Source: Inga oerstediana
Lineage: Eukaryota > Streptophyta > Magnoliopsida > Fabales > Fabaceae
DNA: 64,000 nucleotides
Reading direction: 5' to 3'
Assembly (NCBI GenBank): GCA_963210345.1
Contig: OY723402.1
Location: 13,630,243-13,694,242, forward strand
Shown: piece by piece, positions 10,066-23,130 of the stretch
Position numbering within the stretch: the first letter of the stretch is position 1
Layout of the letters: each line of letters starts with the position of its first letter
Notes under the pieces: model-generated
Told to the model about the DNA's origin: nothing
Seen by the model: the letters and a program-made list of their open reading frames with translations, nothing else
Database searches by the model: none
Translations under genes and position numbers: made by a program

Positions 10066-11498
10066 TAATATTTGAGTTTAATTTGTAATTTTCCATTAAA
10101 GATTTGTAAGGAGACGTCATTTGAAGTCTTTAACTGCCCCCATATATAAAGACCAGAGACAGGGTAGAAACTAGAAACCCTTGCAGCCAAAAGAATTTGT
10201 ATGTGAAATTTCATAGAGATGACAAGAACAACATGAACTCTATTTTTTTCATAATAAAATTTCTCGGTTGCCATCAGTTGGGTTTCAGTCCCTTGCATGG
10301 AAGCTTTTTATTGTTAAAATCTATGTGCCATCTTATATTATTTCCTCTCTTTATAATTTCACCGAAAATTTCCACTTGCCATTTAAGAGTTTATATACAG
10401 TTAAATCGATGTGTCCAACCAAATTAAAGATCATATGTATATTGTGATTTCTTAAGACGAGATTACAGATAAAAATATATGTTGGGCAGGTTAGAGCGCA
10501 AGCAACGCAATTCTCATTTTCATGAAGTAAGATAGGGATGGGTTGAAACGTGGGATCCGAGAAGTCCCTTTCGTTTTTGCGTGTAAAAACTAAAGAAACT
10601 TTGGTCACCACATGGGATGTCACTCATCCTTCTATCACAAACCTTAATCTCTTCAGTTATATCTTTTCTTAACACACATCAGTTGAGACAAATTAATGAA
10701 GTGTCTCATGATAGGTTTACCGCAACAAATGACCAATCCTACGATAATATTACAGAAAGCACCAAACTATGTTATCTTGCGACATCTGGTTTCTTACACT
10801 TCTCCTTCAAGTCCAATCATTGCATATCAAAGACATCTAAGAAAGCTTACCAAAAAAGAAGCTTTTCGAGGGTAGAACTGCGATGAATAAGAGCTTCAAC
10901 TTTACAAGGTGGGGGTACCAACACGTGGAGATGAGTCATGAAAGCACGAAAAGAAGGCCCATTTGTGCACTGTGGTTAATTTTGTCGGTGACAGATCTCA
11001 ACCACTAGATCCCAAAGATAAAGATATAGGACCAACCAACACATGCTTATGTTGTATCTGATGCAAAAGCTAAGGGGATTAAGTCTATGCCAAGAGTGTT
11101 TAGGTTGACCTTGGTTGGTTAATTGGTGGGCTTTCTACTGTTCAAAAAAATAAAGCAGATTTTGATTATGATCCTGTCGTGACAGTTGTCTAAGTTTTGA
11201 AAAAGGAGAGTGGCCTAGAGATTCTGATATGAGAAGGGTGTAGTTTGGTTGAGAAACATCCTGATGGTTGCTTAGCTTTGATTAGTGAAACATAATCACA
11301 TACTAAACCGCCCATTTATGAGTATGTACATTGAATAATGAAGTGCTTATGTTAAAGAAAACTCGATTTCAAAACATACGAATTAACAGATGAATTATTC
11401 ATTTCCTTCTATTTATATATCACTTATATAAAAAAAAGGTAAATGTGACGCTTATTTTTAAACTAATTATGGTATTTAAGAAATCCCACGTATACCAT
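10066..11498. other. Intergenic DNA, no supported gene
   Basis: Several 76-90 codon ORFs occur on both strands (for example 10351-10623 minus and 10617-10886 plus), but none resembles a protein family or continues across plausible splice sites. A short phrase near 10350-10390 (AAATTTCCACTTGCCAT) resembles one near 9715 (AAATTTCCATTTGCCAT), a faint local duplication. Confidence 0.4.
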
Positions 11499-12072
11499 CA
11501 CTACTAAAAGAAGTTGTGATGTTTGAAAGCGCCATAGCGCGCACGCACACACATATATATATACATATATTTAAAAAAAAAACACTTCTTGTGCTTCCTT
11601 GAGGAAGGTCACAGAAAGTCTTGTGGCACTCTCTTAAGGAAATGTCATCAAAAGTATTATTTTTTTAAAAAATAATTTTTTTTCTTATTTTTCTTTTAGA
11701 ACCCTATAATTATAGTTGATAACATACTTTAAACATATTTTCATATTCACAACAAAATGAAAAAACGAAACCACAATCAAATAACTCCAAAATGATAGTA
11801 ATTAACAAATAACTCATTAACAAAATCACTACTAAGTAAAATACAAGTGTTAAATATATGATAAATTGTGATTTTATTTAATTCTTAGAGGGTAAGGAAA
11901 AACATATTAGAATATCATACGGTATAAAATTTTTCTTAAACGCTAAAAGAATATACAACGGTTGAATTTTATTTGGGCTTTTTAAATTTTATTAGACTTA
12001 AATTGGTATCCAAAAACTCTTCTCTCCTCTCTTAAAAATTAACCTCGCAACTGCCACTAAAGGAGGGGGAGA

Positions 12073-12140
12073 GTGACGCTGAGACGAGGTACCCAGGGAC
12101 GCACTAGTGACGCTGAGACGAGGTACCCAGGGACGCACTA
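12073..12140. repeat. 34-bp tandem duplication inside the CACTA element
   Basis: Two perfect adjacent copies (12073-12106 and 12107-12140) of a GC-rich unit that starts GTGACGCTGAGACGAGG and ends GGGACGCACTA. It sits in a GC-rich island inside otherwise AT-rich transposon DNA. Confidence 0.9.
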
Positions 12141-13486
12141 ACAGACGCGGCAGACGCTGGAATTGCTGTGACGAATTGCTTGGAGTTTGGAGGAGAGAAT
12201 AATTTTATGGCAGTTTAAAGTTTAAACTCTTTTAAGAGGTAATTTGAGAGAAGCATGGAGGAAATTAGAGTCTAGGAGCTTATACTTAAAGACTACAAGG
12301 GATTGTCTTTCTTTTTATCTTTTTGATTCAAGTCTTGAGATTGTTTAATCTTTTTGATTCAAGACTTAAGATTGTTTAGTTTTAAATGATTTTAAATTGT
12401 AATAATTGAGAACAATTTAATTTTAGATAGTAGACTTATTATTGATTTAGATTGAATTGATATTTTGGACTTCATTTTTTATTAAATGATTGTTGGAATT
12501 TTTATTTGCAAATCCTTTGATTGTCAATTAGATTATTAATTGAGTTTTCATTATTAATTTAATTGTCAATTTAGGTTTAATCTCGTGATTGTTTAATTAA
12601 GTGATTAATTGTCAAATTGTTTAATTAGGCAATTGTGAACATAATTTTCAAAACTATCTTAAACAATTGTGATTGGTTTTTAATGGATTTAATTAACCAC
12701 CACTTTTTCCATTATGAGTTTTCTGGTGGATTACGTGTTATTGAGCTTGAGGGTTTCCAATGTTTCAATTAGGTGATTAAGTTTATTAATTCTAATTTTT
12801 CATCAACCTCCCTTTGGTCTAATAAATTGAATGACTAAGAAAACAAAATTCATGTGAATCATAAGTTGTCCCCTTCATCATCATAACTGAGTTAAACCTT
12901 TGTTGTTTGTCTTGCTTCTTCATAATATTTTGCTTAGCATTTTAATTCCTCTTCCATAAAAAACCCCCAAAAATTGCATTCAACTTCATATAGATTAGTT
13001 TCATTCTCATATAGGTTTTAGAATTAATTACATTAGTACATTTAGTTAGTTTAAATGCATTTAGGTAGTAGTGTCTTGCCTTATAGTTTAAGTCCATTCC
13101 ACTGCATTTTTGTCACTTGAAAATCAATCCTACAAAAAACCCATAGCTTGCTTCTTAAAAAAGTGACCTAGGTTGACCCTAAACTGCATAATAATTTAGG
13201 ACTTAGTTTAATTGATTGATTTAGCAACAAAAGCACATATCAACTACTAATAAAATTATATATTTATAAGCTTAAAAATTTAAAAAAACTTACAATATAT
13301 AGGAATTTTGAATAGAGTGGGGGCTTTAAAATAATGTGTTGTACATAGCTTTAAAAAATATATATATAAAAAGGAAAGAAAAACTAAGTGGGGGCAAACG
13401 AAACAAAAGAAGACATCGGCCATGTATTTGAAATATAACAATTCTATTGCCGGTTGTTGAAGAGAGAATTTTACGTTTTCTACTTT

Positions 13487-13690
13487 CTAGTTAATCATTT
13501 CATCATCAACATTGTCCTCCTCACTCAGTACCAAGCGAACTTCAAGATCAGCTCCCCCAACTGTGTCTGCGAGCTGCTTAATCCCATTGCCAATTAACTT
13601 GGATGAGGGAACGTCCTTCCATGTATGGGCTTAAAGATCTCCAATCCTTGAACTCTAACCTGCAAGCCCAGTCACAGTAAGCACAGGGTT
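13487..13690 (-). pseudogene. Probable captured host-gene fragment inside the CACTA element
   Basis: On the minus strand a 48-codon open stretch (13630-13487) encodes an ordinary-looking protein C-terminus. It begins AHTWKDVPSSKLIGNGI, continues through KQLADTVGGADLEVRLVLS, and ends in an acidic EEDNVDDEMIN before TAG. It is preceded by a CTTGCAG-type splice acceptor-like site near 13662. Codon usage and GC content differ from the surrounding AT-rich transposon. CACTA elements are known to carry exon-intron fragments of host genes. I do not recognise the parent gene, and the frame is closed by a TAA just upstream (13633-13631), so it is not functional alone. Confidence 0.45.
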
Positions 13691-14228
13691 GAACCAAGTG
13701 AAACTTAATAATAAGCTCACACAAACGAATAATTGAAAAACAGCTAAAATCAATAAGAAAGAGTGATGGAACAAAGGAATAAGGAGGAAGCTTCGATTAA
13801 AGTGGGGACGGTGATGAGTGACAAAAAGAGGAGAAGGAGAAAATTTGGGGACTAAGAGGATAAGGAGTGATGGAACGTGTTGGATGAGGAGTGGAGACTA
13901 AGAGGATAAAAGTGATGGAAGCAGATCGCAGGAGAGAGAATGATTTGAAAAAAATATTACTTTATGTGGCGCTTTCTAAACCAAGTGTCACGCAAAGTAC
14001 ATAGCAGCTGTGACATTTCCTTGAGCAAGCGCCATAGCTGCTGCTTCATTTTTTTTTAAAAAAAAAACACCTAAGGTCACTAAGTAGTTGTGGCATTTCC
14101 TTGAGGAAGCGTCACCTATGGTGTTTTTAAAAAATAAAATAAAAAATATTCTTGAAAGAAATTGTGGCACTTCATTAAAAAAAAGTACTACAAAAGGTGC
14201 ACCATTAATCCCTTTTTTTGTAGTAGTG

Positions 14229-14564
14229 TATAGTACCAAAACTAGATAGTAGGTAAGGTTGAATGGAGTTTGAGATAAATTGGTGCTTAGTATGAGATAT
14301 ATTTATCTAATTTGATTAGATTAAGTAAGTTAATCTAATTTGATTAGATTAAGTTAGTTAATATGACATGTATTTTATAAAACACCTTAGTCATCTTCCT
14401 TAATTTCCTCATTTGTCTTCCTCCTTGATTATTGTTGATGGAGCATCAATAAGAGTAGATTAGAAAAATATTGACCAATATGAAAATTAAGTCTTATATT
14501 TAGGACCAAGATCAACTCTCCAAATATATCTTATGTTAAGGACTGGAGGGAGTATTGGTTATAT
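14229..14564. other. Short spacer between CACTA and copia elements
   Basis: Contains a short direct duplication at 14304-14361 (TTAATCTAATTTGATTAGA twice). Its right end at about 14540-14553 (GACTGGAGGGAGTA) resembles the 3' terminus of a Stowaway MITE. A matching left terminus was not found. Confidence 0.4.
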
Positions 14565-14957
14565 TGTTGGAATATACTAGTCCACCCTTGGTGGATTATG
14601 GCCCAAACCCAATTCAAGAGGGGCTTCATGGAGAGACACGGGTTATAAAGAGTGATACCCTTTGTGGTTTAAAGGTTACATCGATTCCTATGTAACCATA
14701 CATTTAAAGAGTTACATCTATTCCTATATAATTGTAAATACACTATATACATAATGTGTGAGATTAAGAGAGAAGGCGAATGATGATATAATACACAATT
14801 CTCCCTCTAAAAGATTTTCTTATAAAAATGTTCTCTTATCTTCCTTTCTTTGGTGGTATTTGTTGTGTAACGTAATCGAGGTTCACATCAGTGCTCCGGT
14901 TTCGTGTGGGTACTTCAGCAAGTCTATCGGATTCCAGGTACGCCCAAACTTATAACA
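14565..14957 (+). repeat. 5' LTR of the copia element
   Basis: Begins TGTTGG and ends TATAACA, immediately followed by the primer-binding site. It carries an extra segment (near 14700-14735, a second ATTCCTAT block) that the 3' copy lacks, which accounts for most of the length difference. Confidence 0.9.
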
Positions 14958-14970
14958 TGGTATCAAAGCC
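14958..14970 (+). promoter_or_regulatory. Primer-binding site for initiator tRNA-Met
   Basis: TGGTATCAAAGCC directly abuts the 5' LTR. It differs by one base from the usual TGGTATCAGAGCC complementary to the plant initiator tRNA-Met 3' end. Confidence 0.85.
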
Positions 14971-17900
14971 AAGTTATTTTATAACATGTATAATTTCTCC
15001 ATATTATTGTTCCGCTGCATTTATCCTATTTTTTCTGTGACTGGTTTATATGTGTGTGTTTAAAACTGGAACATATACCTTATTTGTATAAGCCATTGTC
15101 ACATAATACATCTTTACTCTCTATAATTATTATAGCTTCTGCAAACTTGTGGAACCGTTAATTATTTTGGCATGATAATTAATGTCTCTAAAGGTTCATG
15201 AATCATGAGTATATATGCCTCCAATATATATTATTGCTTTTATTTTTGCGGCGCGAGAATCTGTTGTATGTGCCTGTTCATAATCTTGTGTTTCCATAAG
15301 CATGACTACATTTACTATATATAATCGTTTATGAATATGTTAATATTTTGTTATGAACTTGGCTTGGCCTTATATGGCTTCAAATGATTCTACCCAGTTG
15401 AGTTTTTTGTTTCCTATCTTATACATATGAATTTGGAGATCGTATGAATTTGGAGATCATGCTTGTCTATGTGATTTTTGGTTTCTCTGTTTTTCTATCC
15501 TTATTCATGTGTTTTGTGTTATATATTGTTCTTTAGATACATTTCCTTGTTAGAAACATCCTTTTGCGTAGGGAATATAGAAACTTTGAAACTTTAGTTG
15601 GGTCACCATAGTTTTAGGCCACAAACTGATTAAATAATGAAAAGGAATTCAATGACACCGGAATGAATACATATATATAGTTAAGAATAGTACCCAAGTC
15701 GGACTGGACAATTTTATACTTTTTTATGTTTGGATAGATTTAAAAAAAACACACACAATACATGAATTCAATATTCGGCCCCTTATGTTTGAGTATGGGT
15801 TTAAAGAAAACTAAGTTTTTAGGCAACCAAATTAGTCCCAATGTATAAGTCATGAAAATTCAAAGAATAGACACCAAGAATGGAAAAAAAAAATGACGTC
15901 GAGAACGCCATTATGGAGGGAAGAAGCGTCGGCTCCAATGAACCCAACCCAATGATACAACCGGGTCATTTTGACCTGGCTAAAGGAAGAAGATGAACCA
16001 AATGGCACGTTGTTCAGTTCTCCGTACAAGTGACGTGCCATATTCAGCAAAATGGCGCTTCCCCATTCTCATGCAAAACAATGCGTTTTGGTTAATAAAA
16101 AAAGAGGCTGAAGGTTCTAGGCTAAGACATTAATTAGGCAAAAGTGTTTATGAACCATCGAAGCCCAATAAGGTACTGGGTTGCGTAAAAAAAGAAAGAG
16201 AAGAAGAGCATTTTCTCCTCCTTCTAGAAGCGTACGAGGGAGCATTTAAACTCCGATTGAGGTGCAGTTTATTTTTAAAAATCACTAAATTCATGATGTG
16301 CATTTTGACATATAATTTATTTATTTTGGAAATATGTTTGGATTTGTTTTAAATTATTTCAGTGCTATTTTAAATTTTTTTATTGTATTATAATATTTGT
16401 AATGATTTATATCATTTGCTTAAATAAATATGAATCAAGAGTTTTTTTTAAAGCACTGATATAAAATTTATTTTAGTTTTTTGAAGAATGCTTGTGTTGA
16501 AAAACATATATCTAAATTAGAAAATAAACAAGTTTTTCAGTTAAAAGTAATTGAATATTGATCCAAACATAAATTAATTACAGAAATGTGAGTCTCTGAG
16601 TAATAGATGAGATAGGGATTTTTTTATTGGAATATGAAATTTTGAGTGACAACCTAGAAGGAGAATATCTTGATAGAAGATCAAAGTGAAAGAATCCAAC
16701 ATGAGGTTATAATTGATCCTGAAATGGAATAAGAGGAGTAACTGGAAGAGAATTGAGAAAATGATGCCTAAAAATGACTTGAATTTCCTAAATCTTGAAA
16801 AAAGTCAATGTCAAGATTCGAATCCAGAGCAACCTAAAAGGAAGTAAAAGTTAAGGATCAAATATTAAAGAAGCAATGTCGGATTAATGTGAAAGAAAAT
16901 CTCAAATGGAGAGATTTTTTAATGTCCAAACTCTGAATCATGGTAGAGTTCATGGTATTATCACTCTTTTGAGTAAGGATTGAAGGCCCATCTTAAGGGA
17001 AAAACAAAGTCCAAAGCCCAGTCTAAATCCTTCAAGAAGAAATGCTAAATGTTTCTATTAGGAAATAGATATGATTTGAATACGAAATTTAGAATATTTC
17101 TTCTAGAAAATATAGAGAAACTCTAGGAGATTGTTGAAATGATAGAAGACAAAAAATTTTTGCAATTTTAGAAAAACAATAGCTATTGAGAACCTATCAG
17201 AATAGGTTGAGAATCAAGAAGACTGATAAACTATTAGGTTTCCCCGACTCCTATATTAGAGGTTAAATAAGAGGTTATGAATATAACGAAATGAAAGCAT
17301 GAATAAGTAAAATACAAATACTCTATATGAGTTAGAGTTCTTGGAAAATTAGTCTTTCAAGAGCGTCATATGCTCTATCTAAGTGGGAGCTCTTAGAGAA
17401 TAAGTCTTTTGAGAGTCATAATTGAGTATGTTATATAAGGTAATTATATGAATTTCTTAATAGATGATAATGACATAATTGGAATCTGTGTGATGGGAGG
17501 TACAAACGTATTCTCTTTATCATAGCCCAATAACGTTGTTACTTTTCTAGTCAGGAACAATATAAGTACATGATGTTGTATACTTCAATGTGTTATATTA
17601 TTGATAAATTTTTGGATTAAATAAATTATGAATAACCCTATGTGTGGGATAATTTGAGTGGCTAAACCAAGAGAGGCTACCAAGAACATAATTTGTAAAC
17701 TAAATGGGGATAACTATTATATCTGGTATTGAAAAGTCTTATATATAAATAAGTCGTTGTCAAGTCATTGATCAAGGGTCATGGTAATGTTGGAGTTGAT
17801 ATGTCAACTTAGCATATATGAGACTATGAGACCTATGTAGCTCAATATAGGAAACAAAATTGTATGAATTGTCCTATAAATTCTATAGCTGTGATTTAAT

Positions 17901-19619
17901 TTTTCTTTCAATAAATATCTTTAGTTGGTAAATTTTTTGTATATAATTGTATTACTATTTCTTCTAATTTAAGTATTGACTGTGTCTTACTAGTTAAAGA
18001 CATAGAATTTGGTTCTATAAATAGCATAATGAAAATTTTTCAATAAGATTCTAGAACTGAGTTCTTATTGCAGTTATTCTACTTCGTTTCATGTAGTTCT
18101 ATAAGTTTGAGGGTAAGACACAGAGATGGGTAAATTATTACCTTTATTTATGATTTCTCATGTTATTACTTAATTTCACATAAGTCTGAAGATTTTTGCT
18201 TTAGACAATATGCGAATGAAGTTTGAGAATCAATTAGATAGGAATTTTAAAGGTCCCACGAACTGATCAAAGGAGTGAGCATCTATTTGACCAGTTTTAG
18301 TTAGTTCTATGGAAATAAAAGGATAAATAAATATATAACTATCCAAAGAACTGCATTACCAAAAAAAAAGGAGTTTATAAAGGCATAATTGAATACTATT
18401 AGACATGGTTAAATAAATTATGGCTCATGCTAACCTACCAAAATGTGAGTAGGAGAGTATTAAATATTATCTAGTCCACTTTGGTGAATTAGTACACATG
18501 CACACATCCTTGGTCTCATCAAGTTATGTGGACTTGGGTTTAACCATGTACCGTCTAAGTAGTTACTACCATACCCTATAAATGTTGGACTAAATAAAAG
18601 TTAAATTTGAGTTTTCATGGACCAAAAGAGTCAGTTGCAAATTCCCATAGTGGTTGTAAGTGGGAGCTTATAAGGGTAATGTTTTTAAGATTGAAATGAT
18701 AATAGAATTATAACCAAAAAAAAAAAAAGAATTGAAAGGTACCACATTTGTTGTGAATTAGTTTTCAGTTAAAGGTGAAACTAATCACACTGCATCTTTT
18801 TGCAATACACAATGACAAGGCAGTACAAAACATGCCAATAATCCCCAATTGCTTTTGAGAGTATGAGCTTAGAATGGTCAATAAAGAGACCAAACAAAAT
18901 AAATATGAAATGCAAAAAGTTCATGAGAAAAGGGATAACTGAGAAAAATGTTCATGGTTATTCTAAAGGAGGAGGATGAGTCACATTCTATACAAGAGGC
19001 CATGTTAAGGGATAATGGAAGAAAACAATGGGAAGGGAAGTAAATTCTTTGAAAAAGAATCAAGTTGAGAATCAATTGATCTACTGCCAAGTCAAAAAGG
19101 CTATTGAGAACTAGTGAGTTCTATAGGTTTAGAAGAAAAGTGGGTAAATCAATTGACATACATAAGACTTGTTGCTATAAAGGGGTATGCATAATAGGAA
19201 GGTATTTTTCTCACTTATTGTGCATTTAAATTAGTTTTAATATGGTAATAGTTAACCATTTGAATTTAAATTTACATCATGTGGATGTAAAACATACACT
19301 TTAAGTGATAATTTAGATGAAGAAAGCTATATGCAGTGACTATTAGATTTCACTAAAAGTAGTAGATGAAGTTTCACATAGTGGTGACTTCATGTGTTTT
19401 TGCAGAAGTCCTTTTATGGATTAATGCAATCGTCCAGATAGTGATGTTTAATCCTTTAAAGAGAGGTAACCCAATGTATTTTTCAAATGATTGAAGAGAA
19501 CCATTGGTAAATGATTTGTAATGATATACTATTAGCCATATATAGTTTAAATTTGGTAGTGCCTATTAAAGAATAGTGTTAGTAAATTTTGAAAAAAAAA
19601 AGTTTATGGGTAAAGCTAT

Positions 19620-20260
19620 TGGATTTGAGGTCCAAAGAAATAGCTTAAGAAGACTCCTCTCTTTTTACCAAAGAATTACATTAAGAAGATTCTTAAGTTG
19701 TTCAAAATAAGTGAATGCAATCCCATGGATACTCCAGTAACTTTAGGAGTGAGTTTGAGTCTTGATAAATTTCTCTGACTGAACCAACTAAGAAGATAAT
19801 GGAAAAGAATGCATATATAGATACTTTTAGCAGTGTGATGCATGCAATGATATATACAAGACCAGATATATACTCATGGTATGACTTGTAATTCAGTACT
19901 AGTCTAACCATTGTGAGAGATATTAGATGGTTTCACAGAAGAGTCTTGAGATACTTATAAGGTACCTTGATTATGCACATTCAAAACATGTGTTGTGGTA
20001 GTATAAGAGGCTATATGGCTAGTAATGTTCATAGAACATGTGAGATTTGAAAGAGAGAATTCAAATCTAGTGTCAAAGTATTGTGAATACACATAACCAC
20101 TATTTAAAAAAAAAGACCATAAGTATAATAGATAGACTAAATGTAAATGTATAGCTAAATGAGAGATGCTATATGACATAAAGTTGTTGTTAAGCAACGT
20201 ATTTATATGCAAAGTCCTTTAACTAAGCCTAGTGACCAAGGACATATATGAAAAACATAT
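19620..20260 (+). pseudogene. Relic of copia reverse transcriptase / RNase H
   Basis: Broken reading frames give EVQRNSLRRLLSFYQR, then after a frame change FKISECNPMDTPV. Further on come NAYIDTFSSVMHAMIYTRPDIYS and a fragment of the LRYL-GTL motif, and finally DPLTKP near 20210-20235. These follow the order in the C-terminal third of copia Pol proteins. Many stops and frameshifts make it non-functional. Confidence 0.75.
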
Positions 20261-21364
20261 TAAGTCCTTCGGCATGCATATGGTATAAAGTAATGATACT
20301 TCATTTTGGCTTTTAATATGTGTGTAGGTATACAATGTCTAGTATGTCGTACAGGTTGATGAGGTCGGCTTTCTCACACAAGCGACCGTCTTTGACATTC
20401 AGGAGGAGTGTGCAAAGATGAAACAATTGTGTTCACCAGTAAAGTAGCAAGAGTGCTAATATGGTAGAGAAGAAACACAAATTATGTCACTTCAACTTGA
20501 AGTGCAGTAAGTCGAGATGAAATCCTTGATTGTAGAATATGGATCGAACAATGGAAACCCATGTCCATGATACCTGTTACCAGTCAACAAATTCTTCAAA
20601 ATTGACGTCATATAATATGAGTGGAGTTGAGGAATTTGGGTTTAGATACTGGGAGTGTCTAGACTTAAGTCTGTACGGTGTTAATGATAAAATCAAACGA
20701 CATACTCTTTTAAAGTATAAGAGTAACACCATAGCATGTGATTCATACCACATTTGCTAAAGAACCATAAATAGGAAGCAAGTGAATAGATCCATGCTTT
20801 ATTGCTGTGTGAGTCTCAGAAAGGTTAACCCTTTATTGATGTCCTTTGACTTTGACATTATCATAGAAATATGTTTCAATGTCTACTACTTTAGCATTTT
20901 GTCCTATGATTATGATTGATGTGAACTAAAGACATTATATTTGGAAAATGATTAATACATATCAAAGTGATATATGGGAGAAAGAAAGATTATTATCTGA
21001 AATATACACATCTAAGTTGGTGTCTAAGACCGGTCCTTTATGATATTATTTTGTAGTTTCATAAGTGTAGATACTATACATATGAGAAATAAAATATGAG
21101 TTTTATACTGACTCAAGAGGAATTAGATTGGCAATAAGTACATTGTATATTGGTAAATCTAGGACATTCGGGCATTATATCAATATCGACCTGCACTACA
21201 AGGTTGTCTTGTGCTGATCTCTGTAAAAAAAGGGGGATTTCTAGTACAAAGCGCCTAAATGGAGACGTCATGTCCATGCAGTCACAGCAAAACACCTAGT
21301 ATGAAAGAAGTAAGAGAAAGAGACTTGACCCATAACATATAATCCACTAAGTGTGAGTGGGAGA

Positions 21365-21721
21365 TGTTGGAATATACTAGTCCACCCTTGGTGGATTAGG
21401 GCCCAAGCCCAATTCAAGAGGGGTTTCATGGAGAGACACGGGTTATAAAGAATGATACCTTTTGTAGTTTAAAGGTTACATCTATTCCTATGTAACCGTA
21501 AGTACACTATATATATAGTGTGTGAGATTAAAGGAGAAGGCGAATGATGATATAATACACAATTCTCCCTCTAAGAGATTTTCTTATAAAAATGTTCTCT
21601 TCTCTTCCTCTCTTCGGTGGTATTTGCTGTGTAACGTAATTGAGGTCCACATTGGTGCTCCAGTTTCGTGTGGGTACTTTAGCGAGTCTATCGGATTTTA
21701 GGTACGCCCAAAATTCTAACA
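21365..21721 (+). repeat. 3' LTR of the copia element
   Basis: Same start as the 5' copy, ending TTCTAACA and followed by the second copy of the TATAT target duplication. Confidence 0.9.
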
Positions 21722-22181
21722 TATATAAATTATTAGTTTATAATATATGAGTGTTTGAGATGATTTGGACATATGTAAATAAGGCTATTGAGGAAGAATG
21801 TAAATCAGACAATATTTAATCCTCTAAAAACGAGTAGCGGAAAATCCAAAAGACGCTTAATGAAATCATTAAATGGTGCCTTTTGGTTATCAATCTATCC
21901 CATTGTTAACAGAGCACAATGCATTTTATGATTTATATAGCTAAACCCACTTAATAATTTTTTTTTTTCTAAGATACATCCTTCACTTGCAAGAGAAACT
22001 CCATCCGTCCACACTCCACGCTGGCACTTTCTTTGATTTTTTTTTTTTTGGTTCTGAAAACTTCAATTGAAATTTAAACTAGAGATATCTTTGAAAATCT
22101 CAAGGACCAAAAGCATTGAGAATCCAACTCAAAAAGAAATCATTCAGTAAAAAAGTGTAAATCATTGGGCATTATTATATA
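21722..22181. other. AT-rich spacer
   Basis: No gene or defined repeat. Contains poly(T) runs near 21960 and 22040. Confidence 0.4.
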
Positions 22182-22469
22182 CTCCGTCCGGTCTTTATTA
22201 TAAGATACCAACTATCAATTTTCAAAAACTAATAAAAACAGTTAAAAGCATTAAAGTTGTCTTAAAATTCAAGTGATTTCTAATATTGCCCTTAATAACT
22301 ATATTAAGCTCAAATATTATATTAATTATTACTCTCTCCCACTACCCTTTATTAAATATGGGCAGACATAAAAAGATAAATTAAATGCTTACTAAAAACT
22401 TACAAATGTCTTATAAAAGAGACTAAGAATACTTGTCACTTGGTGCAATATAATAAGAAACAGATGGAG
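22182..22469. mobile_element. Stowaway-like MITE (288 bp)
   Basis: The left end CTCCGTCCGGTCTTTATTAT and the right end (reverse complement CTCCATCTGTTTCTTATTAT) are the classic Stowaway terminal repeat. TA flanks both ends (22180-22181, 22470-22471). No coding capacity. Confidence 0.8.
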
Positions 22470-22471
22470 TA

Positions 22472-23130
22472 CCAACAAACCAATACATGGCATATAACCA
22501 GACAAATGTGAGTTGCATTATTGAAGAATATGAGAGATCATGATATGTTACTATGATACGGGGATGAGTCTTTTAAAATCCATTTTTTTTTAGTTCTTTA
22601 TATAAGATTCACTTTAGTAAATAAATTGAACTATAAAGCGAATTTTATATTAAGGACGGCACTTAGTATTTCATATTTGAACCCAAAAAAGGGGGGAAAA
22701 ACTTTAACCCAGAACCTAAAACCTTTCATTTCATCAAAGCTTTGAAAATTTCAGCCAACTTCTTTCTAACGCACTAGTCATATTTTAAATGTGATTTTTT
22801 TCCAAAAAAAAAAATCTATATTGTTTATAATTGATAAATATATTTTTACAGCATGGATTTATACATATTGATTTGTTTCTTTCCTTTCAAAACCAATAAA
22901 AATGGTGCATATATAGTGATGGTAGTCATGGTACTGTTGAATGCTGATGTATATGCATGAATGTATGTGTGAATGTGTTTAACTGGTTAATTGATTAAAT
23001 TGACTTCCTTTGCATAAAATCATGTGTAATTATACGCATAACCAAATGTGTGTGTATTACATTTCTTCATCATACTTGTATTTTTCCACTTTTTTCCTTT
23101 ATTGAAAACACTTCACATTATTACAGATTC
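22472..23130. other. AT-rich spacer, no gene
   Basis: No ORF or structured repeat identified. Confidence 0.4.

Larger units (their letters stand above)
11499..14228. mobile_element. Non-autonomous CACTA (En/Spm-like) transposon, 2.73 kb
   Basis: The left end reads CACTACTAAAAGAAGTTGTG and the right end is the reverse complement of CACTACTACAAAAAAAGGG. These are the CACTA termini of the En/Spm superfamily. The flanking trinucleotides are CAT and TAT, a near match to the 3-bp target duplication. Subterminal repeats sit at both ends: variants of a 'TTCCTTGAGGAAG plus GTGGCA/GTCAC' module recur at 11580-11650 and at 14005-14175 in mirrored orientation, as expected for transposase-binding clusters. 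No transposase is encoded. The interior holds a 34-bp tandem duplication and a segment that looks like captured exonic sequence. Confidence 0.75.
14565..21721 (+). mobile_element. Decayed Ty1/copia LTR retrotransposon (7.16 kb) with intact ends
   Basis: Two LTRs (14565-14957 and 21365-21721) bound the element, each beginning TGTTGGAATATACTAG and ending AACA. A perfect 5-bp target duplication TATAT lies at 14560-14564 and 21722-21726. The primer-binding site TGGTATCAAAGCC starts at 14958, matching initiator tRNA-Met, and a purine-rich tract (GTGAGTGGGAGA) precedes the 3' LTR. The body has no long ORF, but copia reverse transcriptase/RNase H is recognisable in broken frames. Around 19650-19740 it shows SECNPMDTPV, near 19825-19875 the MHAMIYTRPDIYS signature of copia polymerase, and near 20210-20235 a DPLTK-like ending. 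The pol order places it in Ty1/copia. The 5' and 3' LTRs differ by several indels (393 versus 357 bp), so the insertion is old. Confidence 0.9.

Noticed and set aside
13988..14239. 83-codon minus-strand ORF at the right end of the CACTA element
   Set aside because: It spans subterminal repeats and the terminus, so the reading is a by-product of repeat modules.
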